Shown here: positions 9,799 to 17,151 of the stretch, piece by piece | Layout: each line of letters begins with the position of its first letter | Position numbering within the stretch: the first letter of the stretch is position 1 | Assembly (NCBI GenBank): GCA_937921735.1 | Contig: CAKZTQ010000032.1 | Location: forward strand, 32,169-96,168 | Direction: 5' to 3' | DNA from: an uncultured archaeon | GTDB taxonomy: Archaea > Hadarchaeota > Hadarchaeia > Hadarchaeales > Hadarchaeaceae | Length of the DNA: 64,000 nt | The notes under the pieces: generated by a model | Told to the model about the DNA's origin: nothing | Seen by the model: the letters and a program-made list of their open reading frames with translations, nothing else | Databases searched by the model: none | Position numbers and translations under genes: made by a program

Positions 9799-10392
9799 TT
9801 ATCGATGGGAAAGTTTTGCGTAGCGCTTGTCGAGTTCTTCTACCAGCTCCTTTACCTCCTTGATTTCGGCAGCGTAGGGGCCTAGGTCTGCGTGCACGGC
9901 TCGCCAGAGCTCGTCTAACTCGCGCGCGCGATTTCCACGTTCTCGATACTTAATAGCTTGAATTAGCATAGAGAGATAGTCAGCCGCGTGGACGATCTTC
10001 GCCTCAAAGGTGTACTTCTCCGAGTACTCCCGCCAAAGTTCCATAAGCATTTGTTGATTGGGCAGACCGGCGACGAGATCCCTCATCGCCTTGCCCTCCA
10101 TTTGTTTCTTAGTTCCGGGTTCCCCCAAATACTTCAAAGCCGTGTAGGGAAAGTCCGCAACCATCGCCTCTGCCCAGTCATGCAGAAGCGCCATGCTGAG
10201 GGCCCTTTCGACATCTAGCTCGCGGCCGCCGCGCTTTGCCTCGTCCGCTAGCAGGAGCGCGATCGCCGCTACCTCAAAGGTATGCTGTGCAACGTCTTCG
10301 ACTTCGTTCAATGGCACATTGCACAGCAGCCAACCCGTTCGGGGTATACGCTTGAGGTCGTTAAGTTTTTCCAAAAGCTCGCTCAGTTTCAA
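9799..10392 (-). CDS. HD-domain phosphohydrolase (YfbR/HDDC2-like nucleotidase)
   Basis: HD-superfamily metal-dependent phosphohydrolase resembling the 5'-deoxynucleotidase YfbR/HDDC2 group. The metal ligands are visible as VAQHTFEVA (first H), LLHDWAEA (HD pair) and a later aspartate in HAADYLSM. Length 197 is typical. It is the last gene of a four-gene minus-strand operon and overlaps the nikR stop by four bases. The likely substrate is a deoxynucleoside monophosphate; that part is family inference. Confidence 0.8.
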   Translation of the reverse strand: MKLSELLEKLNDLKRIPRTGWLLCNVPLNEVEDVAQHTFEVAAIALLLADEAKRGGRELDVERALSMALLHDWAEAMVADFPYTALKYLGEPGTKKQMEGKAMRDLVAGLPNQQMLMELWREYSEKYTFEAKIVHAADYLSMLIQAIKYRERGNRARELDELWRAVHADLGPYAAEIKEVKELVEELDKRYAKLSHR

Positions 10393-10793
10393 ACTACCAC
10401 CAACTTAGCCTGCTTAACGCCCCGCATGGCTCCGATGCGGTCGACAAGCTTGCGGATTTCGTCCGCCGCTCCTTTCACGACGATGATCTCTAGGCAATTC
10501 TTGGCATCGACGTGCAAGTGCTGGGCGGCGCTTATCACCTTCGAGTGCTGGTGCTGGATGTCCATGAGTTCGTCCACCAACCCCCTGACGTCGTGCTCGT
10601 AAAGCACCATGATGGCCCCCAGCTGCTCACCCTTCAACTCGCTCCTCCACTTGTAGTTCGCCAAGAAATCGCGAAGGGCGTCCCTAATGGCTTCCGAGCG
10701 GCTCGCGTAGCGTTGAGCCCTAAGCACGCGATCGAGTTCGTCGAGCAGCTCACAAGGCAGGGTGAGGCTTATGCGAGCTATTCTCGAAGACAT
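10389..10793 (-). CDS. nikR: Nickel-responsive regulator NikR
   Basis: Ribbon-helix-helix repressor that binds DNA when loaded with nickel. The N-terminal RHH domain (about residues 1-48, ISLTLPCELLDEL and SRSEAIRDAL) is followed by an ACT-like nickel domain. H81, H92, H94 and C100 reproduce the H-x10-H-x-H-x5-C spacing of the E. coli nickel site (H76, H87, H89, C95), so metal sensing should be intact. The ATG at 10793 is preferred to one 11 codons upstream, because it begins directly before the RHH strand. It follows two small membrane proteins and precedes the HD gene; a candidate operator lies at the operon head. Confidence 0.93.
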   Translation of the reverse strand: MSSRIARISLTLPCELLDELDRVLRAQRYASRSEAIRDALRDFLANYKWRSELKGEQLGAIMVLYEHDVRGLVDELMDIQHQHSKVISAAQHLHVDAKNCLEIIVVKGAADEIRKLVDRIGAMRGVKQAKLVVV

Positions 10794-10843
10794 GATGGCA
10801 CGATTGAATTTGCAAGATTTGGACATTTATGTTTTGCCGAAAC

Positions 10844-11137
10844 TCAGCACTTTGAGCGGGGTCTCGAGAGGACGACTGCGAAACCCCAAATGACGAGCAC
10901 CGGGATGAGCATCACGATTCCAAGTATGATCCCGCTAGTGATAGCCCCTTCCGTGGTCACCCGTATGAATTCCCCTCCTTCGTGCAGGTATCCGAGCACG
11001 TGGTCGACGAGTATCATCACCGTTGCTCCCCAAAGCATCAGACTCAGCATTCCGAGCTTGTATTCCCTGATGCCTAGAATTCTTAGCACCGTCACTAGAC
11101 ATGCCGCGATCAACGTCGTTATCAGCCACATGCTCAT
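10844..11137 (-). CDS. Small membrane protein B, NikR-linked paralog
   Basis: A 97-residue protein with three predicted transmembrane helices (about residues 3-22, 28-48 and 66-90). It aligns along its whole length with the next gene upstream (11140-11466). Both have an N-terminal helix, a basic loop, then LWG followed by M-I/A-L-V-D/E-H, and a last long helix. The conserved acidic-His pair after the second helix is a plausible metal ligand. No family recognised. Encoded between its paralog (2 bases away) and nikR (50 bases), which suggests a role in nickel handling; that is inference from context. Confidence 0.7.
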   Translation of the reverse strand: MSMWLITTLIAACLVTVLRILGIREYKLGMLSLMLWGATVMILVDHVLGYLHEGGEFIRVTTEGAITSGIILGIVMLIPVLVIWGFAVVLSRPRSKC

Positions 11138-11139
11138 GC

Positions 11140-11466
11140 CTACCTACGGATACCCAATCTCGTTTCCATCGTCTTTATCAAGTTGAGCCGCGGGGCGATC
11201 GTCAGCATGCCTGTCCAAAGGAGAGTGCATGCTAGGGCCATTGGAACTCCGATCCGAACCATTTCCGGCAGGACTTCAGATAGTCCGGCGGTCAAGAAGG
11301 GCGGATATGGCACGATTTCTCCGTGAGCTAAATGTTCGACCGCCAACATCGCCACGCCGCCCCACAGTAGAGCGTTTAGCCAGTTTATGTTGTACCTCGT
11401 CGGGAACTTTTTCCTGAACAGCGTGGTTATCGCGCCCAGCGCCATGGGAACGAGGAAACAAGCCAC
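11140..11466 (-). CDS. Small membrane protein A, NikR-linked paralog
   Basis: First gene of the nikR operon; 108 residues with three predicted transmembrane helices. The GTG at 11466 is the start, since a GAGGTGA ribosome-binding site lies a few bases upstream; longer upstream codons would run into the divergent gene at 11602. It is a paralog of protein B: ALLWGGVAMLAVEH aligns with LMLWGATVMILVDH, and both end in a long hydrophobic helix followed by a basic tail. A TATA element and an operator-like inverted repeat precede it. Function unknown; nickel or cobalt transport is a guess from neighbourhood. Confidence 0.7.
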   Translation of the reverse strand: MACFLVPMALGAITTLFRKKFPTRYNINWLNALLWGGVAMLAVEHLAHGEIVPYPPFLTAGLSEVLPEMVRIGVPMALACTLLWTGMLTIAPRLNLIKTMETRLGIRR

Positions 11467-11486
11467 CCTTTCACCTCTTGCTTTTT

Positions 11487-11514
11487 GTAATACTTTTCCA
11501 TATTTAAATATTAC
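11487..11514 (-). promoter_or_regulatory. Candidate NikR operator over the nikR-operon promoter
   Basis: Perfect inverted repeat GTAATA-N16-TATTAC. The 16-base spacing equals that of the E. coli NikR site GTATGA-N16-TCATAC. The AT-rich spacer contains the TATA-like TATTTAAATA (11501-11510), so a bound repressor would block transcription of the operon that begins at 11466 and includes nikR. The match is in architecture rather than exact sequence, and the AT content makes chance possible. Confidence 0.5.
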
Positions 11515-11601
11515 CAATTCGATAGTAAAGCGCCAAAGAATTTTGCAGCCCAAAAGAAAAGGCATAAATTGACGAAAATCCACCGTAATCCGGTGAGGTG
11601 A

Positions 11602-11868
11602 ATGGAAAAGGAACCTGTTGAGAAGAAACTCGTAGGAAAGGTTACCCACTACTTTACGAGGATTGGGGTAGCAGTCGTTGAGTTGACAGACGAGTTAAAG
11701 ATAGGCGACAGGATTTCCATAGAGGGCGCGACCACGAATTTTCAACAGGTAGTGGGCTCCATGCAGATCGAACATAAAGACGTAAAGGTCGCTACGGCTG
11801 GGCAATCGATAGGTCTGAAGGTCGACCAAAGGGCACGTGAAGGGGACCTCGTCTACAAGATCCTTTAA
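11602..11868 (+). CDS. EF-Tu domain-2-like small protein
   Basis: An 88-residue stand-alone beta-barrel resembling domain 2 of translational GTPases, as found annotated in archaea as translation elongation factor-like protein. Recognisable features are GKVTHYFTRIGVAVVEL, KIGDRISIEG and the closing AGQSIGLKVDQ segment that in EF-Tu shapes the barrel. No GTPase domain is attached. A GGTGAGGTGA ribosome-binding site precedes the ATG. It is divergent from the nikR operon and converges on the hydrogenase cluster, overlapping its last gene by four bases. Cellular role unknown. Confidence 0.75.
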   Translation: MEKEPVEKKLVGKVTHYFTRIGVAVVELTDELKIGDRISIEGATTNFQQVVGSMQIEHKDVKVATAGQSIGLKVDQRAREGDLVYKIL

Positions 11869-12737
11869 GCGGTTAGATCTAGCTTAAAAAGCAGGATTTT
11901 CGCCTTTCTTATATTTTCGGGAAGATTTCTGCAGTTCTTACAAAGGCCCATAGTTTGGGCGATCAAATCGCGATACCCTGAGAACTTCTCCTTTTTTTCC
12001 AGTATTCTGTCTAAGGTTCTCTCGAGTTGGGGGGTCGGCGCGAAAGTACTTCCGCATGCTGAGCATCGCCGCAGCTCTATCTTGGCTTCAGCCCCGATCG
12101 CTTTTCTATCCCCAGTTGCTCGTGGGCGCTCGGCCCCAAGCTCCACTGCCTCCTCCGGGCAGGCCTCCTCGCAGGAGGCACAGGAAATGCACTTTTCGTA
12201 TCTGAACCTCACCTTTCGTTCGTTGCCTTCGTCGACCATCTCTATTGCTCCAGTCGGACAAACCTGCACACAGGCCCCGCATCCGGTGCACTTCTCCGCG
12301 TCGATATTGGGCATTCCCCGAAAGCCACCGGGCACCTCCCAAGCTTTTGACCCCAGCTTTAAAACGTCAACGAGAGCCTCGACGATGGCGTGAGGGCTTG
12401 GAGGACACCCAGGCACATATGCGTCCACGTGAATTATTTCGTCCACCATGCCGTCCACGCTATAAGAGCCCTCGAAGGCCTCGCCGGACAGGGCACAAGC
12501 GCCGACCGCGATGGCTAGCCTCGGCGGCTTCAACCTTTCGTATACTTCTCTGAGCATATCTCGCGTCTTGACCGTCGGTACCCCTGTGACGATGAGCACG
12601 TTGGCCTCACTTGGGTCCCCGACGAGCTTTACCCCCAGCTCCTCTAACCCGAACCTTCTCGCAAATGCGCTGAACACTTCGATGTCACATCCGTTGCACG
12701 AGCCTACGTCCAGACGATAAACGTTGACCTGCCTCAA
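11865..12737 (-). CDS. Group-4-type [NiFe]-hydrogenase small subunit fused to a ferredoxin domain
   Basis: N-terminal NuoB/EchC-like domain with the proximal [4Fe-4S] ligands C14, C17, C81 and C111. This is followed by a two-cluster ferredoxin domain (C150, C153, C156, C160 and C183, C186, C189, C193) and a tail with two cysteine pairs (C225/C228 and C266/C269) that could bind zinc or another cluster. It should pass electrons between the large-subunit Ni-Fe centre and ferredoxin-like partners. In most group 4 enzymes the small subunit and the NuoI/EchF-type ferredoxin are separate genes, so this is a fusion. It is the last gene of the cluster and overlaps the large-subunit stop by four bases. 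Confidence 0.88.
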   Translation of the reverse strand: MRQVNVYRLDVGSCNGCDIEVFSAFARRFGLEELGVKLVGDPSEANVLIVTGVPTVKTRDMLREVYERLKPPRLAIAVGACALSGEAFEGSYSVDGMVDEIIHVDAYVPGCPPSPHAIVEALVDVLKLGSKAWEVPGGFRGMPNIDAEKCTGCGACVQVCPTGAIEMVDEGNERKVRFRYEKCISCASCEEACPEEAVELGAERPRATGDRKAIGAEAKIELRRCSACGSTFAPTPQLERTLDRILEKKEKFSGYRDLIAQTMGLCKNCRNLPENIRKAKILLFKLDLTA

Positions 12738-13834
12738 ACCCCTCTCCTGAGCTCCGACAGCTCCACCTGATGCTTTTTTCCAGTTCGTTGATCTACGAGC
12801 GTCAGACGATTTGTGCAGGAGATGCAGCGGTCTATGCTTTCTAAAATCAAGGGAAGGTCACTTAACCTCTGTCCCCGCAACATCTCAGGGAGGCTGCGCT
12901 CGTTCATGTAGGTGGGCGTTCTGATCTTTACCCTCTCAGGGATGTTCGTGCCGTTCGACTTGACGAAGTAGATCAATTCGCCTCGCGGCGCTTCCACCCT
13001 CCCAACCTCTTCCTTTTCCTTTGGCGGCTCGCCAACTTCGGCCGCGATGTTGCCGGATGGGAAATCGTCTAATAGCTGCCGTATGATCTCGATGCTTTCA
13101 AAAGTTTCCTTTACCCTGACAAGCGTTCTCGAAAGCACGTCTCCCCCGTCCTCCACCTGCACCTCGAAGTCTACCTCTTCGTATGCGGCGTAGGGATCGT
13201 CCTTGCGAACGTCGCTCTCAACGCCGGATGCCCTCAAAACGGGCCCCACGACACCTAACGCCAGCGCTTTCTCCCTTGGCAATGGGCCTATCCCCGAAAG
13301 TTTCGGGGCAAGTTCCCGCGTGGCACGGGCGATGTACCCTGAGAGGCTTGTTAAATCGTCTAGCGCGTGTCTAAGTCTTCTGATCATCTCCACGCTTAGG
13401 TCCCCCCTCACCCCACCTATCGCGTTGATCCCATAATGGACGCGGTTGCCGCACATCAGCTCGATCAGATCCATGATTTCCTCCCGCGCATCGACGATTT
13501 TGATGAAATGTTCCTTTTCGCCGAGGGTGTGAAACAGTAACGCGGTCCATAGATAATGGCTCTGGAGCCGCTCAAGTTCAAACATAATCGTTCGAATGTA
13601 CTTGGCCCTCTCCGGTGGCTCAACCTCGAAGACCTTCTCTACGGTTTGACAGTAACAAGTGGTGTGGGCATGTGAGCAAAATCCGCATATCCGCTCGCAT
13701 AGGAAAACGCCTTGGGCATAGGTCTTTGTGGCGAGGAGCCTCTCGATGCCCCTATGCGTGTAACCTTGCTTTATGTCCACGTCGACGATCTTCTCGTTGC
13801 TCACCGTAACTTCGTAGAGTTCGGGCTCTACCAA
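12734..13834 (-). CDS. Group-4-type [NiFe]-hydrogenase large subunit (EchE/HycE/NuoD-like)
   Basis: Catalytic subunit. Both nickel-binding cysteine pairs are present: CERICGFCSHAH (ligands C50 and C53) and, near the C-terminus, DRCISCTNR (C337 and C340; usually DPC). This indicates a real hydrogenase rather than a complex I subunit. The TTG at 13834 is the only standard start, but the conserved family opening (V-V-I-G-P-Y-H-P-A) is encoded in frame just upstream (13835-13861), back to the TAG of the preceding gene at 13877. The protein therefore probably begins earlier from a non-standard codon. Cluster partners are HdrB-like, NuoC-like and ferredoxin genes. Confidence 0.88.
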   Translation of the reverse strand: MVEPELYEVTVSNEKIVDVDIKQGYTHRGIERLLATKTYAQGVFLCERICGFCSHAHTTCYCQTVEKVFEVEPPERAKYIRTIMFELERLQSHYLWTALLFHTLGEKEHFIKIVDAREEIMDLIELMCGNRVHYGINAIGGVRGDLSVEMIRRLRHALDDLTSLSGYIARATRELAPKLSGIGPLPREKALALGVVGPVLRASGVESDVRKDDPYAAYEEVDFEVQVEDGGDVLSRTLVRVKETFESIEIIRQLLDDFPSGNIAAEVGEPPKEKEEVGRVEAPRGELIYFVKSNGTNIPERVKIRTPTYMNERSLPEMLRGQRLSDLPLILESIDRCISCTNRLTLVDQRTGKKHQVELSELRRGV

Positions 13835-13876
13835 GGCAGGATGATAAGGACCTATGACTACTATTTTCGACGTACG

Positions 13877-14743
13877 CTACACCCCCATTTTCTCGATCAA
13901 CTGTGAAATGGGGCTGCGGTGGAACTCGAGCTTGAGCTCGTTTGTAGGGACGCCCACCGCCAAAGCCAATAACTCAACTATGTGGAGGCACGGAAAGTTG
14001 TATTTCAAGCCATATTTCCTTAGCGAGATCTGGCCCGTCTCAAACTGGAGGATGCACATTGGACAAGCGGTAATGATGCCGTCAACCATAAGTTCCTCGT
14101 AGCATCTCAATTTGAGGTGCAGCCTCTCTTTAAGTGCCGCTTCTTCGTTTACTTGCATCATTGGGAATCCACAACACATGCGATCTAGTTTGCAGCTGAC
14201 CACGTCGGCGCCGGTAGCTTGTACCAGCTCCGTCAACATCCCCGGTTTTCTCCAAATGTCCCCCCCGTCGGCCTCGCGAAAGAGATGACATCCAGGATGA
14301 ACCGCAGCCCTGAACGTCAGTGGTTTGGCGATTTCCTTTATTCGGCTGATCCCAATGTCTTCGTATAGAATTTCAACGATGTGTTTCACGTTTACCGTGC
14401 CCTCATACTTTCTCCCGACCTCCGAAAGTAGTCCGTTCACCTCTTCTCTCAGTCCACTTTCTTGCTTCATCGCTTCGTTCGCTTCCCAAAGCGTTTCGTA
14501 GCACCCGTTGCACAAGGTTATGATATCCAAACCAAGTTGCTCGGCTAAGCTTAGGTTTCTAGCGGAGAGCGCGAGGGACATCCGCCTGTCGGCTAAACGT
14601 GCCACCACAGGATCTGGACAACAGGAGTAGCCGGAAAGGTCCAATACCTCAACACCTAGCCTCTCGAAAAGTTTTCTGGCTGCAAGTTCCACGCTGGGGA
14701 TCCTCTGAGGGATGAGACAACCTAAGAATAGTGCGTATTTCAT
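13877..14743 (-). CDS. HdrB-like protein with two CCG domains
   Basis: Resembles heterodisulfide reductase subunit B and related cysteine-rich (CCG) proteins, whose paired motifs hold non-cubane [4Fe-4S] clusters that reduce disulfides. N-terminal motif: LGC near residue 9, GYSCCPDP and LCNGCYETL. C-terminal motif: HPGCHLF, DRMCCGFPMM and ACPMC. The ATG at 14743 (MKYALFLGC) is chosen because the family begins this way and the stop of the NuoC-like gene is at 14749. Encoded between NuoC-like and hydrogenase large-subunit genes, which is an unusual place. It likely gives the complex a disulfide-reducing or electron-branching site. Confidence 0.88.
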   Translation of the reverse strand: MKYALFLGCLIPQRIPSVELAARKLFERLGVEVLDLSGYSCCPDPVVARLADRRMSLALSARNLSLAEQLGLDIITLCNGCYETLWEANEAMKQESGLREEVNGLLSEVGRKYEGTVNVKHIVEILYEDIGISRIKEIAKPLTFRAAVHPGCHLFREADGGDIWRKPGMLTELVQATGADVVSCKLDRMCCGFPMMQVNEEAALKERLHLKLRCYEELMVDGIITACPMCILQFETGQISLRKYGLKYNFPCLHIVELLALAVGVPTNELKLEFHRSPISQLIEKMGV

Positions 14744-14748
14744 GAAAT

Positions 14749-15405
14749 CTACCCTCGCCTCAACTTTTTCCTCTCCCAATCGTATCCTGCTTTTTTATCG
14801 AAGGCAACCCGTTTCATCAGTTCCTGAAGTTCGCGGAGTGCTTCCTCGCTCGCGTAGCTGGCAGGGGGAGATGCCGGCAGACCGGCTTCGTCTCTCTTCC
14901 GCTGCATGTGAGGTGAAAGCGGGGCGGTCGTGCCAACCGATATCAGGGACTCGGCCACCGGACATATTTTAGCAGGAAGCTCCCCCTCGAAGGGGCCTCT
15001 CAGGGGTGGACTCCCGGACCACCCCTCCGGTAATAGTAAGGGAGCAGGTCTTGGATGGGCTTTGAACCTCACTCCGAAAAGCTCAGCGGTTTCCCTCTCC
15101 GCCCACTCCGCGGCTGGCATTAAATCCGAGATGCTGTCGATTTCACTTGTTTCCTTCGCGATCACCGCGCGCAAGACCACAACTGTGCCATCGACGTCGA
15201 AGTTGTAAAGCAATTCGATGTCTAGACCTTCGTCGACGGCAGCTAGCATCATAAACCTTCCCTTATTCGATAGTATCTCGACCGCCTTCCGAATCGACCG
15301 CGGCTCGATTTCGACAACCGCCCTCCTTTCGCGAGAGTAAATGACCCTCGCCTTGACTTCCCTCGTGAGACCCTCGAGGATTTCATCCACGGCCAGATCG
15401 GTCAC
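14749..15405 (-). CDS. NuoC/EchD-like hydrogenase subunit
   Basis: Complex I 30-kDa-type subunit. The signature AAEWAERETAELFGVRFKAHP followed by PLLLPEGW is the classic NuoC/EchD/HycE-N motif that links small and large subunits. The N-terminal 90 residues form the expected alpha/beta domain. A C-terminal extension after about residue 135 is not seen in minimal EchD. The GTG start at 15405 lies inside the end of the ferredoxin gene. Part of the hydrogenase/HdrB operon. Confidence 0.85.
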   Translation of the reverse strand: MTDLAVDEILEGLTREVKARVIYSRERRAVVEIEPRSIRKAVEILSNKGRFMMLAAVDEGLDIELLYNFDVDGTVVVLRAVIAKETSEIDSISDLMPAAEWAERETAELFGVRFKAHPRPAPLLLPEGWSGSPPLRGPFEGELPAKICPVAESLISVGTTAPLSPHMQRKRDEAGLPASPPASYASEEALRELQELMKRVAFDKKAGYDWERKKLRRG

Positions 15406-15868
15406 CCTCTATAGCATACATGCGTCTGTTAAATTCCTCCGCCTCGGCTCGGCTTACCACTCTCAAAGCTCCGGGCGAACAATACTTCGCGCATACCGGA
15501 TCTCCATCGCAGAAATCACATTTCGCCGAAACTCGATGTTCCTCGTCGAACCATGGGCATGATAGGGGACAAGCTAGGATGCAGGACCGGCAACCAATGC
15601 ACTTCATCGGATTTATCTTCACCCATCCGCTCTCATCGCTTTTGGTTATCGCTTCCTCGGGGCAGGACGCCAAGCAAACCGGCTCCTCGCAGTGTCTGCA
15701 GTTCGTTGCCTCAAATCTCGCCACACGTTCATCGAGCGAAATATGGATGTGAGATTTAGCTGGATCTAGGGTGCCATAGTGCTGAAAAGCACAAGCTATT
15801 TCACAATATCCGCAGCCCGTGCATCGCTCTGGGTCGTAAATCAAAACTTTCTGATGGGCTGCTTTCAT
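15383..15868 (-). CDS. Four-cluster ferredoxin (CooF/HycB-like)
   Basis: A 161-residue polyferredoxin of the HycB/CooF/DmsB electron-transfer family. Four cysteine groups are visible: CTGCGYCEIAC, CRHCEEPVCLASC, CIGCRSCILAC and CDFCDGDPVCAKYC, enough for four [4Fe-4S] clusters. It begins the tightly packed hydrogenase genes and overlaps the next start by 23 bases. It probably links the hydrogenase to an electron donor such as a dehydrogenase; the donor is not in this window. Confidence 0.9.
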   Translation of the reverse strand: MKAAHQKVLIYDPERCTGCGYCEIACAFQHYGTLDPAKSHIHISLDERVARFEATNCRHCEEPVCLASCPEEAITKSDESGWVKINPMKCIGCRSCILACPLSCPWFDEEHRVSAKCDFCDGDPVCAKYCSPGALRVVSRAEAEEFNRRMYAIEGDRSGRG

Positions 15869-15920
15869 TTAGGCCTCGCTCCACACCGGGTGCTGGTTCA
15901 GGTCCATCTAACCATCGGAT

Positions 15921-16166
15921 CTATGTGAGGACCTCAACCTCCGCATCTTTGACCACGGATTCAGCCGCTGACTTCACCTGTTTGACTAAATAAGCTATCA
16001 GAGGACATCCGGGGATAGTTGGCCTAAATAATATTTTAGCTTTGTCCCCCTTCACTGTTATTCCTTCGATCATCCCCATGTCAACCACGTTTATGCCGGT
16101 CTCTGGGTCTATCACATCGCGAAGCTTTTCCCTTATCTGCTCCACCTTGTCCATCCCATCGCTCAT
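15921..16166 (-). CDS. MIP18/DUF59-family protein
   Basis: An 81-residue DUF59 (MIP18/PaaD-like) domain, a family tied to iron-sulphur cluster assembly or targeting. Visible motifs are the DPETGINVVDMGMI segment and the PTIPGCPL stretch with the conserved cysteine. The ATG at 16166 overlaps the preceding stop as ATGA, so it is translationally coupled to the ribose-1,5-bisphosphate isomerase. Placement just before five iron-sulphur-rich hydrogenase genes suits a cluster-maturation role, by inference. Confidence 0.87.
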   Translation of the reverse strand: MSDGMDKVEQIREKLRDVIDPETGINVVDMGMIEGITVKGDKAKILFRPTIPGCPLIAYLVKQVKSAAESVVKDAEVEVLT

Positions 16167-17104
16167 ACCAACTCCTCGCCTGGCCTCCACTCAAATTGCT
16201 CCTGTAGTACAACATAAGCCGCAGATGGTGGGATTATGCCTCGCTCAGTTATTATCAGGTCTATGTATTCTGGAGGAGTAACGTCGAAGACCGGGTTGCG
16301 GATTTTAACGCCGGGAAATCTCTTTGGGTTCACTATCTCATTTGGTGGTCGCTCTTCGATCTCCACCAATCTCCCGACGAGGGTGCCTGGATGGAACTTA
16401 TAGCTCTCCGCCGCCACGAAGAACAGCACCCTAGCTTCATTCGCGGCCAACGCTAGTTGGGAGGTACCAATCTTGTTTATCACCGCGCCGTTCGCTGCTA
16501 TGCTGTCGGCACCGACTATCACCTTATCGACATCTCTTATGAAGTGCCTTACCGCAGAATCGACTATCAGCGTCGTCGGGATACCGGCCCTGCTCAGCTC
16601 GCGCGCGCTTATCAATCCCTGCCTCATTGGTCTAGACTCCGTTACGAATACTTCGAGGCGTTTCCCTTGTTTAAAAGCGGTTTTGATAACAGAGAGGGCA
16701 CAGTCGCTGTTACAATGTGTCATTATTACGTCTCCATCGGATATCCTGCGCGAGCCGATCTCTCCGATCCTCTTAACGGCCTCCAGAGACGTTTTGATGA
16801 ACTCATCAGCTTTGGAGATCACCATCTTCCGCAATGTCTCCAAATCTAGGTCTTTCGATACCATAGCTTTGTGCGTAACAAATCGTATCGCATTGGGCAA
16901 CGACACAGCGGTCGGCCGCGTGTTCAATAAGAACCTAGAAACCTGTTCGAGTTCTTTCAAGAATTCAGCAGATGTCCTAGCTTTCGTTGTCTTAGCCGCT
17001 ATCTTAAGTGCCCTAGCGGCAGCTCTCGCTATCCTACCGGCCCCCCTTATTCGCATTTTTCGGATATCCTCAGCAATTTTCTCGATTTGGGCTTGTGCCA
17101 TCAT
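16163..17104 (-). CDS. Ribose-1,5-bisphosphate isomerase
   Basis: Member of the eIF2B-alpha/methylthioribose-1-phosphate isomerase superfamily that matches archaeal R15P isomerase, which converts ribose-1,5-bisphosphate to ribulose-1,5-bisphosphate for RuBisCO. The catalytic pair is C131 (in MTHCNSDC) and D200 (in VGADSI), with the same 69-residue separation as in the Thermococcus enzyme. An eIF2B subunit or aIF2B-like protein is the alternative, but these residues and the form III RuBisCO in the same window favour the isomerase. A TATA-like ATATTTAAAC lies just upstream (about 17127-17136). Confidence 0.88.
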   Translation of the reverse strand: MMAQAQIEKIAEDIRKMRIRGAGRIARAAARALKIAAKTTKARTSAEFLKELEQVSRFLLNTRPTAVSLPNAIRFVTHKAMVSKDLDLETLRKMVISKADEFIKTSLEAVKRIGEIGSRRISDGDVIMTHCNSDCALSVIKTAFKQGKRLEVFVTESRPMRQGLISARELSRAGIPTTLIVDSAVRHFIRDVDKVIVGADSIAANGAVINKIGTSQLALAANEARVLFFVAAESYKFHPGTLVGRLVEIEERPPNEIVNPKRFPGVKIRNPVFDVTPPEYIDLIITERGIIPPSAAYVVLQEQFEWRPGEELV

Positions 17105-17151
17105 CTCCCCTTTTTATTTTCCACTTAGTTTAAATATTGGGTGAAAATGGG

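Noticed and set aside
11467-11649. Long N-terminal extension of membrane protein A
   Set aside because: It would overlap the promoter, operator and divergent gene; the GTG with a GAGGTGA site is better.
12734-13834. Complex I NuoD rather than a hydrogenase
   Set aside because: Both nickel-binding cysteine pairs are present, which complex I subunits lack.
13877-13879. TAG as a pyrrolysine codon joining HdrB and the hydrogenase large subunit
   Set aside because: TAG ends several clear genes in the window (DUF1512, EF-2, hmgs), and no pyrrolysine machinery is seen; kept only as a start-codon puzzle.
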